Assembly: GCA_041687755.1 (NCBI GenBank)
Contig: JBDNJM010000154.1
Span: 77,436 to 141,435 of the forward strand
DNA length: 64,000 nt
Source: JBDNJM01 sp041687755
GTDB taxonomy: Bacteria > Planctomycetota > UBA1135 > GCA-002686595
Direction: 5' to 3'
The notes beneath the pieces were generated by a model. That model was not told where the DNA came from. It searched no databases and worked only from the letters and a program-made list of their open reading frames with translations. How positions within the stretch are numbered: position 1 is the first letter of the stretch; the number at the start of each line of letters is the position of its first letter. Below, one piece after another: positions 25,788 to 33,979 of this stretch. Made by a program: the position numbers and the translations under genes.

Positions 25788-26528
25788 GTGAGTCGCCGCC
25801 ATGGCGGACGAGCCTTCGCTAGATCCCCGCGGACTCCAGCCTCCGCTGCCTCAGGCTTGGCAGCTGCACGGCTACGCGCTGCCCTGGCTGTCGGGTGGCA
25901 GAGAGCTGCCCGCGCACTTGCGCAGTGGATCGTCTGGCGACTCCCCCGCCTCGCCCTGACCGCCGCCCGCTCCGGCGTCTGGGTACCGGGGAACCCCGAC
26001 GTCGGGCGACTCGGTGAGGCCCTGGTCGCCGCGCAGCTGCGCCGGGCCGGCTGGAACCTGCTTGCGCGACGGGTCCAGACGGCGGCAGGCGAGCTCGATC
26101 TCCTCGCGCGCCGCGGCAATGAGCTGCGCGTGATCGAGGTCAAGACGGCCCGCCGCTTCGTGCCCTGCGGCCCCTTCGGCGATCCCCTCGAGCGGGTCTC
26201 CCCCAGCCAGCTCCGCCGTCTGGAGCGGGCAGCGGGGCTCGCGGCGCGGCGCCTGGGCTGCGACGTGCTGCGGCTGACCCTGGCCGCCTGCTGGCTGGAG
26301 CTTCCGCGCGGGGACTCCGGGGAGTCGGACCGTCGCCGCCGTCAGGAAAAATCTTCCTGGGGGAATCGCGCGCGCCGCCTGCTGATCCCGGCAAGGCAGG
26401 TACTCGTCGATCACGCCGTCGTCGCCGGAGGATCGTCGGGACCCGCTCCGACTCCCGGCCGTGCCCCAAACTTGCCGGCCGCCGACGCTCCGAGCTTCAC
26501 CCCCCGTCCCCGACCGGTCGAGGGTTAG
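25788..26528 (+). CDS. YraN/UPF0102-family predicted nuclease with extensions
   Basis: The core (about 120 residues from GNPDVGRLGEALVAAQLRRA) matches YraN: AGELDLLARRGNELRVIEVK carries the E, D and E-x-K residues of the restriction-like PD-(D/E)XK fold. Role unproven in bacteria; a Holliday-junction-resolvase-like nuclease is often proposed. The start is uncertain: I use GTG at 25788, but TTG at 25677 and internal GTGs are possible, and the ~60 residues before the core are not conserved-looking. The C-terminal ~70 residues are Arg/Pro-rich and may be non-homologous. Confidence 0.65.
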   Translation: MSRRHGGRAFARSPRTPASAASGLAAARLRAALAVGWQRAARALAQWIVWRLPRLALTAARSGVWVPGNPDVGRLGEALVAAQLRRAGWNLLARRVQTAAGELDLLARRGNELRVIEVKTARRFVPCGPFGDPLERVSPSQLRRLERAAGLAARRLGCDVLRLTLAACWLELPRGDSGESDRRRRQEKSSWGNRARRLLIPARQVLVDHAVVAGGSSGPAPTPGRAPNLPAADAPSFTPRPRPVEG

Positions 26529-26531
26529 AAT
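26526..26531 (+). promoter_or_regulatory. Candidate -10 element (TAGAAT) upstream of the sugar transferase
   Basis: ttagaat closely matches a -10 hexamer. It lies about 100 bases before the chosen ATG at 26634, which would give a leader of about 95 bases, or 15 bases before an alternative TTG at 26547. Confidence 0.4.
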
Positions 26532-26633
26532 CCCCTCTCTCTGCGTTTGCGACCGGAGCCGGCATCCCGGCCCCTCGCGGCCGGAGTCCTGACCGCAGCG
26601 GCCGAACAGCATGCGCTGTGTCTGCGGCACCCC

Positions 26634-28238
26634 ATGTTCAACGTTCTCCGCCACTATCTCCCGGTCCGCAAGGCGATCCTGATCCTGACGGAGACGCTGC
26701 TCCTGACCGCCGTGCTCGCGGCGTTCATGACGGCGCACCTGACGGGACAGCCCGAATGGCAGGTCTGGTACGAGCTGAACTTCCTCGGCCTGCGCCCGAG
26801 CGAGGCGATTCTGCGCAGCATCGGCTCGTGCTTCGCAATTGCGCTGCTCACGCAGGTCTCGCTCGGGTTCAACGAGCTGTACGACTTCCGCGTCTCCAGC
26901 TCCCGGTACGACCGCTTCTCGCGCTTCGTGGCCTCCAGCGGCGTCACGATCGCTCTGGTCCTGGTCTGCTACGGCGGCACCCGGCTCCTGGGCTCGCGAA
27001 CCCTCCTGGTGTTCCCCGGCCTGCGCGCCTCCCCCACGATCCAGACGCTGATCCTGGCGCTGGCGGCGGCCTTCACGGCGCTCTACCTGTGGCGCATGCT
27101 GTTCCACCGACTGATCGGGTTCTGGAACCTGGCGGAACGGGTGCTGATCGTGGGCACCGGCGAGTCCGCCCAGACCTTGCTGCGCGAGCTGGAGGCCAAC
27201 GGGGGCAACGACTACCAAATCGTCGGCTTGGTCGCGCCGGCCGAGAGTGACGGCTCACTCGTCGGCGAGGCCGATTCGCTCGGTGGCGCCATCCGCTTCC
27301 AAAGCGCGCGTGGCCAGCTCCTGGCCGAACGCAGCGGCCCTGCGCCATTGCGCCCCGTCGCGGCCCCCGCGCCGCTCGGTTCCGCGGCCTCGGCCCTAGC
27401 CGGCCGCACGATCACCCCGCTGCCGGGCGAGGACCTGCTCGAGCTCTCGAGGCGCCTGCACGTGGACGACCTCGTGATCAGCCTCGAGGAACGTCGGGGT
27501 GCGATGCCCACAGAGGCGCTGCTGCGCTGCCGGCTCGCCGGCTACGCGGTCGAGGAGGGCGAGGCCCTGTACGAGCGTGTCACGGGAAAGATCGCGGTCC
27601 AGGCGATGCGGCCTTCCTACCTGATCTTCAACCGCGGCTTCGTAAAGCATCCCTTTAGCGAGGCCGCCAAGCGCGCCTCGGACGTCGTGATCGGCCTGAT
27701 TGGGCTGACACTCGCCTGGCCGCTGATGCTCCTGACCGCCATCGCCGTGCGGCTCGACTCCCCAGGACCCGTGCTGTTCCGCCAGGTCCGCTCCGGCCGC
27801 AACGGCGAGCCGATCATGATCTCGAAGTTCCGCTCGATGGTCGCGGACGCCGAGAAAAAGACCGGCCCGGTCTGGGCCCAGAAGAACGACCCCCGCGTCA
27901 CCCGGGTCGGCAACTTCATCCGCAAGACGCGCCTCGACGAGCTGCCCCAGCTGTTCAACGTGCTGGGCGGCTCGATGTCGATGGTCGGCCCGCGCCCCGA
28001 GCGACCGAACTTCATCGAGGAGCTCAAAGACCAGATCCCCTACTACGACCAGCGCCACATCGTGAAGCCCGGCGTCACGGGTTGGGCGCAGATCAACTAC
28101 CCCTACGGCAACACGGTCGAGGACGCCCTCCAGAAGCTCCAGTACGACCTGTTCTACATCAAGTACCGCTCGGTCTCGTTTGACCTGTCGATCCTGATCC
28201 AGACGGTCAAGACGGTGCTCCTGCGCAAGGGCACCTGA
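26634..28238 (+). CDS. Exopolysaccharide sugar transferase (polyprenyl-P glycosyl-1-phosphate transferase)
   Basis: Initiates EPS synthesis by moving a sugar-1-phosphate from a UDP-sugar to undecaprenyl phosphate. 534 residues from ATG at 26634. Four to five N-terminal membrane helices, a central Rossmann-like CoA-binding domain (VLIVGTGESAQTLLRELEAN) with a ~60-residue Ala/Pro-rich insertion, a membrane helix (DVVIGLIGLTLAWPLMLLTA) and the C-terminal bacterial sugar-transferase domain with FRSMVADAE, FIRKTRLDELPQLFNVL and MVGPRPERP. It is about 20 kb from the main EPS locus but is its most likely priming enzyme. Ends just before a small hairpin facing phyH. Confidence 0.9.
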   Translation: MFNVLRHYLPVRKAILILTETLLLTAVLAAFMTAHLTGQPEWQVWYELNFLGLRPSEAILRSIGSCFAIALLTQVSLGFNELYDFRVSSSRYDRFSRFVASSGVTIALVLVCYGGTRLLGSRTLLVFPGLRASPTIQTLILALAAAFTALYLWRMLFHRLIGFWNLAERVLIVGTGESAQTLLRELEANGGNDYQIVGLVAPAESDGSLVGEADSLGGAIRFQSARGQLLAERSGPAPLRPVAAPAPLGSAASALAGRTITPLPGEDLLELSRRLHVDDLVISLEERRGAMPTEALLRCRLAGYAVEEGEALYERVTGKIAVQAMRPSYLIFNRGFVKHPFSEAAKRASDVVIGLIGLTLAWPLMLLTAIAVRLDSPGPVLFRQVRSGRNGEPIMISKFRSMVADAEKKTGPVWAQKNDPRVTRVGNFIRKTRLDELPQLFNVLGGSMSMVGPRPERPNFIEELKDQIPYYDQRHIVKPGVTGWAQINYPYGNTVEDALQKLQYDLFYIKYRSVSFDLSILIQTVKTVLLRKGT

Positions 28239-28261
28239 GCGACACGTCGCTCGTCCAGCGC

Positions 28262-28280
28262 GAGCGCCTAAACGGCGCTC
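28262..28280. terminator. Short hairpin between converging genes
   Basis: gagcgcc and ggcgctc pair perfectly around taaac. It lies between the sugar transferase (+) and the PhyH gene (-) and overlaps the latter's stop. Weak as a terminator. Confidence 0.4.
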
Positions 28281-29202
28281 ACCCGCCCAGTTGATAGTGG
28301 CCGCTCGCGTACTGGCCGCGAGTGCCCTGATCGACGCGCGTCGCAAACTCCGGGGTCTTCGTGAAGTAGCCCGGCTCACGGGTCTCGGGGCAGTAGTGCA
28401 CCACCAGGCTCTTGCGCGTCGTGCCGCCACGGGTGACCTCCGAGCCGCCGTGGGCGAGATCCGCGCTCCAAATCAGGACGTCGCCCTTCGACGGAAGGAA
28501 CTTCTGCAGCTCGATGCCGCGCTCTCCCGCGTGCTCGTGCAGCGACGCCAGGTAGCGCTCGTGCACGTCCCAGCCGTCCTCGCCCATCTCCCAGTGCCGG
28601 CGGCCTTCAGGGAACAGGAACATCGGGAAGCGGTGGCTGCCGGGGTAGTAGGCCAACTCACCCGAGCCCTCGACGACGTCCTCGCAGGCGATCCACGCGG
28701 CGGCCATGTCCAGCGCCGGAAGCACCGGCACGTACGCCGTGTCCTGGTGGATCGGCTGCTCCGTGCCGTGGTCGAAGTAGAGCCCCTGGAACGCGAGCGG
28801 GCGGCATTCGAACACCGCCGTCAGAAACTCCGAGATGCGCTCGGAGAACGTCATCACCCGTGCTGCCTCGGAGCCTGCGTAAAGGTCGAGCAGCTTCACC
28901 TTCTCGGTCCGCAGCTCGCTGCGCAGGTTCTGGTAAGCGGCCTCGATCTCGAGCTTGATGCGACCATCGCTGTCCCGCCAGGCCTGCTCCACCTCGGCGT
29001 TGAACGCATCCACCGCCGGCTCGGGCACCGCGTTCTCCAGGATCACGTAGCCGAACTCGATGTAGTGCTTCAGCGCCGCTTCGAGATGGGCCGGGCACGC
29101 GCCGGACGCGAGCCTGGCCCGCAGTTCGTCCAGCGCAGCCTGTTCGCCCGTCCAGGGTCCGCCAAAGGGCCGGAAATCGGACGCAAAGGATCGTTCGGTC
29201 AT
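28279..29202 (-). CDS. Phytanoyl-CoA dioxygenase (PhyH) family protein
   Basis: Fe(II)/2-oxoglutarate-dependent oxygenase. 307 residues. The iron-binding facial triad is visible: HQD (in EQPIHQDTAYVPVLPAL, about residue 155) and a distal histidine in SADLAHGGSEVTRGG, followed by an arginine-bearing TTRKSLVVHYCP strand that would hold 2-oxoglutarate. FDHGTEQPIHQDT and AYYPGSHRFP are typical of the family. Substrate unknown; members hydroxylate lipids, amino acids, osmolytes and natural products. Convergent with the EPS sugar transferase. ATG at 29202 fits a TAGACT hexamer 9 bases upstream. Confidence 0.88.
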   Translation of the reverse strand: MTERSFASDFRPFGGPWTGEQAALDELRARLASGACPAHLEAALKHYIEFGYVILENAVPEPAVDAFNAEVEQAWRDSDGRIKLEIEAAYQNLRSELRTEKVKLLDLYAGSEAARVMTFSERISEFLTAVFECRPLAFQGLYFDHGTEQPIHQDTAYVPVLPALDMAAAWIACEDVVEGSGELAYYPGSHRFPMFLFPEGRRHWEMGEDGWDVHERYLASLHEHAGERGIELQKFLPSKGDVLIWSADLAHGGSEVTRGGTTRKSLVVHYCPETREPGYFTKTPEFATRVDQGTRGQYASGHYQLGG

Positions 29203-29211
29203 AGCAGGCCT

Positions 29212-29217
29212 AGTCTA
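29212..29217 (-). promoter_or_regulatory. Candidate -10 element (TAGACT) for the PhyH gene
   Basis: Minus-strand TAGACT ends 9 bases before the ATG at 29202, too close for a normal leader. Part of the leaderless pattern described in the findings. Confidence 0.45.
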
Positions 29218-29222
29218 GCCTG

Positions 29223-30673
29223 TCAGCCCGAGCCGCCCAGCCAGTCGTGCTCAAGGCCGAAACGCGCGCGCTCGTCCGGGTCGGCCTCGATGCTCTCCAG
29301 CACGGCCAGGCGCCCCCGCAGGAGCGGTAGCGAGATCGGGTCGGAGAGCGAGACCTCGACGACGGCCAGCAGCGAGCGCGCCTGGCCCAGGGGTAGCCCC
29401 ATGACCGCCGCGTTCGGAACCTCCAGCATGTTGCGGCCCAGCACCGCCAGCAGCTGGCCCGCGGCGATCGCGTCTCCGGCCAGGTAGGGCCCGGACGGCC
29501 GAAGGCACGCTCGACCAGCTCCTCGAAGTTCATCGACTCGGTGATCACGCGCAGCCGGTCCTCCTTATCGAACAGAATCAGATCGGAGGGTAGGCGGTTG
29601 GCCGCCTCGTGCATCCCCCGCCCCAGGGCGTCCATGCAGTCGTTGGCGGTGAAGGGATCGTTGATGCCCGGCGAGAGCGCGCGGACCGCCACCTCGACCA
29701 GTCGATCGACGGGCAGCCGCACGTCCTGATTCACGGTGCGGCCCTTGCCGAACGCGTGGCCGTCGAGCCCCTCCTTGATCACGCGCTCGCGGGCCTCCTC
29801 GTCGAGCGGCTCCGCCGGGCTGGCGTACAGCAGCGTGTCCCCGTCCGCGACGTAATCCCCGGGCCGGCAGTCGAGCCGCAGCACGAGGTTGGCCCGGCGC
29901 GCCGCCGCGATCAGGTTCTCGGTCTCGACCACCTGCAGGAAGCCGGACGACTTCGCGCGCACCGGCCAGCCACCCTGGACCCGACCCTCGATGAGCGCCC
30001 GCCGGGCGTCGTCCCTACCGACGGCGGAAGGCGGCGCTTCGCCCAGCGCGTGGGGAAAGGCCTTCCCGATGCGGCGCTGGAGCTGGGACCCCAGCTCGCC
30101 GATCACAGATCACCGTGGAGACTTGGATCGACTGGGGCGCGTGGTTCAGGAAGAAGATTCAGCGCCTCGATGTTGATCAGGGTCAGCAGCACCGCAACGA
30201 GCACGCCGATCTGCGGGACGAATCCGCCGGCGACGTAACTGGGCAGCCCCGTGCCCTCGACGCTGCCGTAGTTCTCAACGCTCAGTAGCACGAGCAGGGA
30301 ATACAGGAAGATTGCGATGTAGACGCCAAGCGTCAGCTGATTCCCGCGGTCGCGCAAGAAGCGACCCAGCAGACGCGCACCGTAGCTCGAGGAGGCGTAG
30401 ACGACGGCCGAGATCGTGATCGAGAAGGTCAGCCGGCCGACTGTGATCATCGTGCCGGCGATCGTCGAAAGGAGCCTGCGCGCCGCGTCCGGTCGAACGT
30501 GAAACAGGTAACGGAACGCCCTGGGCCCATTCCGACAAACCGTCGGCCTGTAGCCACCGGTCTAAAGTGATCGTGACACAGGCCAGCAGCATGGCGGCGA
30601 TCGCTAGCAGGCTGGGAAAGAACCAGTAGTTGGACAGGAGCTGTTCCCAGACCTTGCGGACCTGTGCCTTCAT
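29223..30673 (-). pseudogene. DUF2254 membrane protein, broken by four frame changes
   Basis: Pieces in different frames assemble to a DUF2254-family predicted membrane protein: N-terminal MKAQVRKVWEQLLSNYWFFP from ATG at 30673, RYLFHVRPDAARRLLSTIAG, MITVGRLTFSITISAVVYAS, RDRGNQLTLGVYIAIF, IFFLNHAPQSIQVST, then the cytoplasmic part with the family hallmark SPGINDPFTANDCMD and a C-terminal LGRNMLEVPNAAVMG piece ending WLGGSG. Frame changes fall near 30517, 30159, 30107 and 29490, each by one base, mostly in short runs. No full product can be made. The intact motifs suggest recent loss or assembly error. Confidence 0.82.
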
Positions 30674-30983
30674 GTGGCCTGCATCCTGCAGAATCGCGCA
30701 CCGGATCGGCAAGGCCGCCCGTCCCCCGCTCGAGCCCTAGAGCAGAGGGCGGCGGCCCAGGATTTCCAGCCGGGCGCGGCCGCCCAAGACCTGGCCTACG
30801 AACGCTTCGAACGCACTCGCATCGCGCCTATCGATCCAGGGCCCCACGGCGGGAGGGCGGCCTGGAAGACTCCCCGCCCCACCCAGCGACCCGCGGACCC
30901 GGCACTCTCGCGAGGTCCCAGCACGCTCGCGGACGACCTGATCGGCCCGAAACCTGTCGTCACCTGACGAGAGGCCGCCTCTC
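30674..30983. other. Intergenic region upstream of the DUF2254 remnant
   Basis: About 300 bases of GC-rich sequence; no gene, RNA or clear promoter recognised. Confidence 0.45.
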
Positions 30984-31541
30984 TCAGGCCTCCAGGTCCG
31001 CCTGGAGCGCGCTGGCCTGGTCTGCGGCAAGTGTCGTTTCTTCGGTCAGGGCCGGCAGGTCGCAGCCGATCGCAACCGGGGCCTTCGGTCCCAGCTGGAA
31101 CTTCAGGTAGTGCACCGAGGACAGCCTTCCGTAGCTGATCTGGCGCTCGTCGAAGCTCGGCCGCACGATCGTGCCGTCCGCCAGCTTCGCGTACAGGTGC
31201 TGCGGCAGCTCCAGCCACTCGCGCAGCTTGACGTCGCGCTCCTTGGCGTCCTCGATCTCGATCAACAGGGTCGTGCCAAGCTCGCCAGCCCCACCCAGCA
31301 GCTCGTTGTAGGTGGTGACTTCGTGGGCCACATCTTCCGGAGCCGAGCGCTTCTCGATGCGCAGCATCTCCTGAATCTGGTAGCGCATGGTCTCCGCGTT
31401 CTCGAACAGGAACGTCAGATGCTCGCCCACGTGAATCCGCCGGCGGGCCTTCTCGAAGGACACGCGCTGGTAGATCGCGGGCCGCTGGGCCTCGTAGGTG
31501 TCGGGCGGGAGGATGTCGGAGGCTTGGACGGTGCGGGTCAT
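30984..31541 (-). CDS. DUF3501 family protein
   Basis: 185 residues from ATG at 31541 (the longer frame to 31643 has an unlikely Arg/Pro-rich lead). Matches DUF3501 from memory: QRPAIYQRVSFEKARRRIHV, LTFLFENAETMRYQIQEMLR, and an acidic C-terminal half. No enzymatic motif. In many bacteria this family is encoded beside rubrerythrin and an Fe-S oxidoreductase, exactly as here (166 bases downstream of the Fe-S gene, same strand). Probably a non-catalytic partner in the same redox process. Confidence 0.78.
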   Translation of the reverse strand: MTRTVQASDILPPDTYEAQRPAIYQRVSFEKARRRIHVGEHLTFLFENAETMRYQIQEMLRIEKRSAPEDVAHEVTTYNELLGGAGELGTTLLIEIEDAKERDVKLREWLELPQHLYAKLADGTIVRPSFDERQISYGRLSSVHYLKFQLGPKAPVAIGCDLPALTEETTLAADQASALQADLEA

Positions 31542-31707
31542 GGCGTGGGAATCGGCTTGGCGCGGTCCGCTAAGGGCGCGCACTGCGGGACGCTGGTCTG
31601 GACGGTCAGCCGCGTCGGAACTCGGTTTCGGGCGACGGCGCAACCCCGGAGGGCGACGCAGCTCAGGGGTAAGCCCATAGGCCGCGGGGGCCGCAGTTCT
31701 CGACCCC

Positions 31708-33117
31708 TCACGGCTGGATCCTGTCAGGAATCGACCCCGGCTTGCGAAAAGCGTCGCCGCGATAGGCCTTGGCCAGCACGCTCATCGGGTGCATTGGCTT
31801 CTTGCCGGCGTGCTGCTGGAACTGGATCGCGGCCAGGGGGCAGTCCGTGACCCAGACATCTGCGTCCGCTTCGGCCAGGCCCTCGAAGGCCTTCTTGCCG
31901 ATGCGGGCGCTGGTCTCGAAGCCCTCGAGCTTCATGGCGTAGGTCCCGTCGTGCCCGCAGCACTCCATGGTGAGCTTCGGCGTCACGCCCGGCAACTTGC
32001 GCAACAGGTCGCGCCCCTTGAAGCCCACGGCCTGGGCGCGCAGGTGGCAAGGCGCATGGTAGGCGACGTTGGCGCCGCCCTCGGCGCCGTCGGCGGGCGA
32101 TGACTTGAACGCTTCATTGAAACGCTCTTCCTTGCGGATCGACCAGAGGAACTCGGAAGGATCCATCGTGGCCTCCGCGAGCCGCTCCGCGCGCTGCTTG
32201 TCCTCTGGCGCGACGAGCTCGGGGTACTCCCGGCGCAGCATCATCGAGCAGGTCGGATTGATGGCGAGCACCTTTTCGCCGCGCTCGACGTGCGGCATGA
32301 GCCTGTCGAGGTTGGCCTTCGCGCGCTGGCGCACCGTCTCGAGGTCCCCGATCTCCCAGGCCGGCATACCACAGCACTCGAGGCCCTTCTCGCACACGAC
32401 GGGCACCTGGTTCGCCTGGAGCACTTCGACCGTGTCGCGGCCAATCTCGGGCTCGTTGTTCTGCACGTAGCAAGTCTGGAACAGGACCGCCTCGGGCGCC
32501 TCGACGTCCATCAAGCCCTCAGCCGCGGCCCACTTCTCGAAGGTCGTGCCCGCGAAGTCCGGCAGGAGCTTCTCGCGGTGGATCCCCAAAACCTTCTCGA
32601 GGAACCAGCGGTGCATGCCGTTGCGGTTGGCGACGTTCGCCGCGCCGAGGCTCGCGCGCGCGAGCTTGGCCGCCCTGTCCGGGTTGCTGAGCGTTAGGTC
32701 GCGCAGGCTCGCGCCGCGCTTCAAATAGCGCTGGGCCTTGTAGCGATGCACGAGCTTCGGGAAGTCGAGCTTGAACTCGTGCCCGTCGCGCGGCGTGTAG
32801 GGACACTGGATTTCACACAGCTTGCACTGGAAGCAGCCGTCCATCACCTGCTCGGTCTCCGCCTCGGTCACCTCGCGCACGTCACCGTCGTGCACGTCGT
32901 CGATCGCCTTGAACAGGTCCGGGAAGGAGTCGCAGTACTTGAAGCACATGCGACAGCCGTGGCACACCTCGAAGACCCGCTCGATTTCTTGGGCCAGCGC
33001 GCCGGCCTCCCAGTACTTGGGCTCGGCCGGGTCGTAGCTGAGCCCGTCGGTGGGCTGGTACGAGATTTTTCGGTGTCCACCTGAAGTGGAGCCGGAGCCT
33101 TGGACGGAGTCGCTCAT
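31708..33117 (-). CDS. Fe-S oxidoreductase with two 4Fe-4S clusters and CCG domains
   Basis: 469 residues from ATG at 33117. Two ferredoxin-type cluster motifs: CHGCRMCFKYC (C52-C62) and CFQCKLCEIQC (C95-C105). Two cysteine-rich CCG domains follow, seen as CCGMPAWE and CCGHDGTY, as in heterodisulfide reductase subunit B and GlpC-like proteins. Such proteins pass electrons from low-potential donors to a partner oxidoreductase. Lying between rubrerythrin and DUF3501, it is a good candidate electron carrier for a peroxide-reducing rubrerythrin. No membrane helix seen. Confidence 0.88.
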   Translation of the reverse strand: MSDSVQGSGSTSGGHRKISYQPTDGLSYDPAEPKYWEAGALAQEIERVFEVCHGCRMCFKYCDSFPDLFKAIDDVHDGDVREVTEAETEQVMDGCFQCKLCEIQCPYTPRDGHEFKLDFPKLVHRYKAQRYLKRGASLRDLTLSNPDRAAKLARASLGAANVANRNGMHRWFLEKVLGIHREKLLPDFAGTTFEKWAAAEGLMDVEAPEAVLFQTCYVQNNEPEIGRDTVEVLQANQVPVVCEKGLECCGMPAWEIGDLETVRQRAKANLDRLMPHVERGEKVLAINPTCSMMLRREYPELVAPEDKQRAERLAEATMDPSEFLWSIRKEERFNEAFKSSPADGAEGGANVAYHAPCHLRAQAVGFKGRDLLRKLPGVTPKLTMECCGHDGTYAMKLEGFETSARIGKKAFEGLAEADADVWVTDCPLAAIQFQQHAGKKPMHPMSVLAKAYRGDAFRKPGSIPDRIQP

Positions 33118-33220
33118 CGGAAGGAAAGATGTAGTCAGCAGGCGGATGGGATGGGCGCCGGTGCCGTGGGGCGAACGGATTCGAGGCCCCGCAATCCCTG
33201 TTGACGACGCCTGAACGGAG

Positions 33221-33257
33221 CGCGGACCGGATGTCCAATAGCTAGACCCGGTCCGCG
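33221..33257 (-). terminator. Hairpin between rubrerythrin and Fe-S genes
   Basis: cgcggaccgg and ccggtccgcg form a perfect 10-base stem with a 17-base loop, downstream of the rubrerythrin stop and upstream of the Fe-S gene. It may partly terminate transcription, so that rubrerythrin is made in excess. Confidence 0.55.
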
Positions 33258-33294
33258 TCCCGGCGCGGCAAGGGCAGCCGCGCAACAGACAGAT

Positions 33295-33714
33295 TCAGTT
33301 GATGTCGTTGAGCAGCTGCTGGAAGCGGCCGGCGTGGGACTTCTCGGCCTTCGCGAGAGTCTCGAACCAGTCGGCGATTTCGCTGAAGCCCTCGTCGCGG
33401 GCGCTCTTGGCCATGCCCGGGTACATGTCGGTGTACTCGTGAGTCTCGCCGGCGACGGCAGCCTTAAGGTTGTCGGTGGTGTCGCCGATCGGCATGTCGG
33501 TCGCCGGGTCGCCAACGCGCTTCAGGTAGTCGAGGTGGCCGTGGGCGTGGCCGGTCTCGCCCTCCGCGGTCTCGCGGAAGTTGCCTGCGACCTCGGGGTA
33601 GCCTTCCACGTCGGCCTGCTTGGCGAAGTAGAGGTAGCGGCGGTTCGCCTGGCTCTCGCCGGCGAAGGCGTCCTTGAGGTTCTGGTGGGTCTTGCTGCCC
33701 TTGAGTTCGGTCAT
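33295..33714 (-). CDS. Rubrerythrin-like ferritin-fold protein without rubredoxin domain
   Basis: 139 residues from ATG at 33714. The four-helix diiron fold is marked by GESQANRRYLYFA, EGETGHAHGHLDYLK, AGETHEYTDMYPG and KAEKSHAGRF, giving the ligand glutamates and histidines. The usual C-terminal rubredoxin domain (CxxC..CxxC) is missing, so electrons must come from another protein, plausibly the Fe-S protein encoded next. Likely reduces hydrogen peroxide in the cytoplasm. First gene of the three-gene group. Confidence 0.88.
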   Translation of the reverse strand: MTELKGSKTHQNLKDAFAGESQANRRYLYFAKQADVEGYPEVAGNFRETAEGETGHAHGHLDYLKRVGDPATDMPIGDTTDNLKAAVAGETHEYTDMYPGMAKSARDEGFSEIADWFETLAKAEKSHAGRFQQLLNDIN

Positions 33715-33760
33715 GTCGGCGAAAGGGGGGGGTTGGCGCGGCAGCAAATGCGGCCGCGTG

Positions 33761-33766
33761 ATTTTA
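33761..33766 (-). promoter_or_regulatory. Candidate -10 element (TAAAAT) for rubrerythrin
   Basis: Minus-strand TAAAAT is a near-consensus -10 hexamer about 46 bases upstream of the rubrerythrin ATG. A convincing -35 is not visible. It implies a leader of about 40 bases, unlike the leaderless candidates elsewhere. Confidence 0.5.
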
Positions 33767-33979
33767 GGGGGTCTCTGGAGGCCGCCGAATCGGGTCCGGC
33801 TGCCCTCGAGCCCTAGATCTTAAGAGTTCCAGCGGGCGCTTGTAGCCCCCAAGTCCGGGTTGGAAGCTGCTTGAGAAGCTCGACCTATGACCCTTATTGG
33901 AGGGGGCTCTCGAACGCGACGGCCCGGCGGGGCTCCAGCCCGGCTTGCGGCCGGCGCGGAGAGGACCTAAAGAACTGAC

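Noticed and set aside
25677..25790. Long N-terminal extension of the YraN-like protein
   Set aside because: No conserved feature; a start at 25788 or further downstream is likelier.
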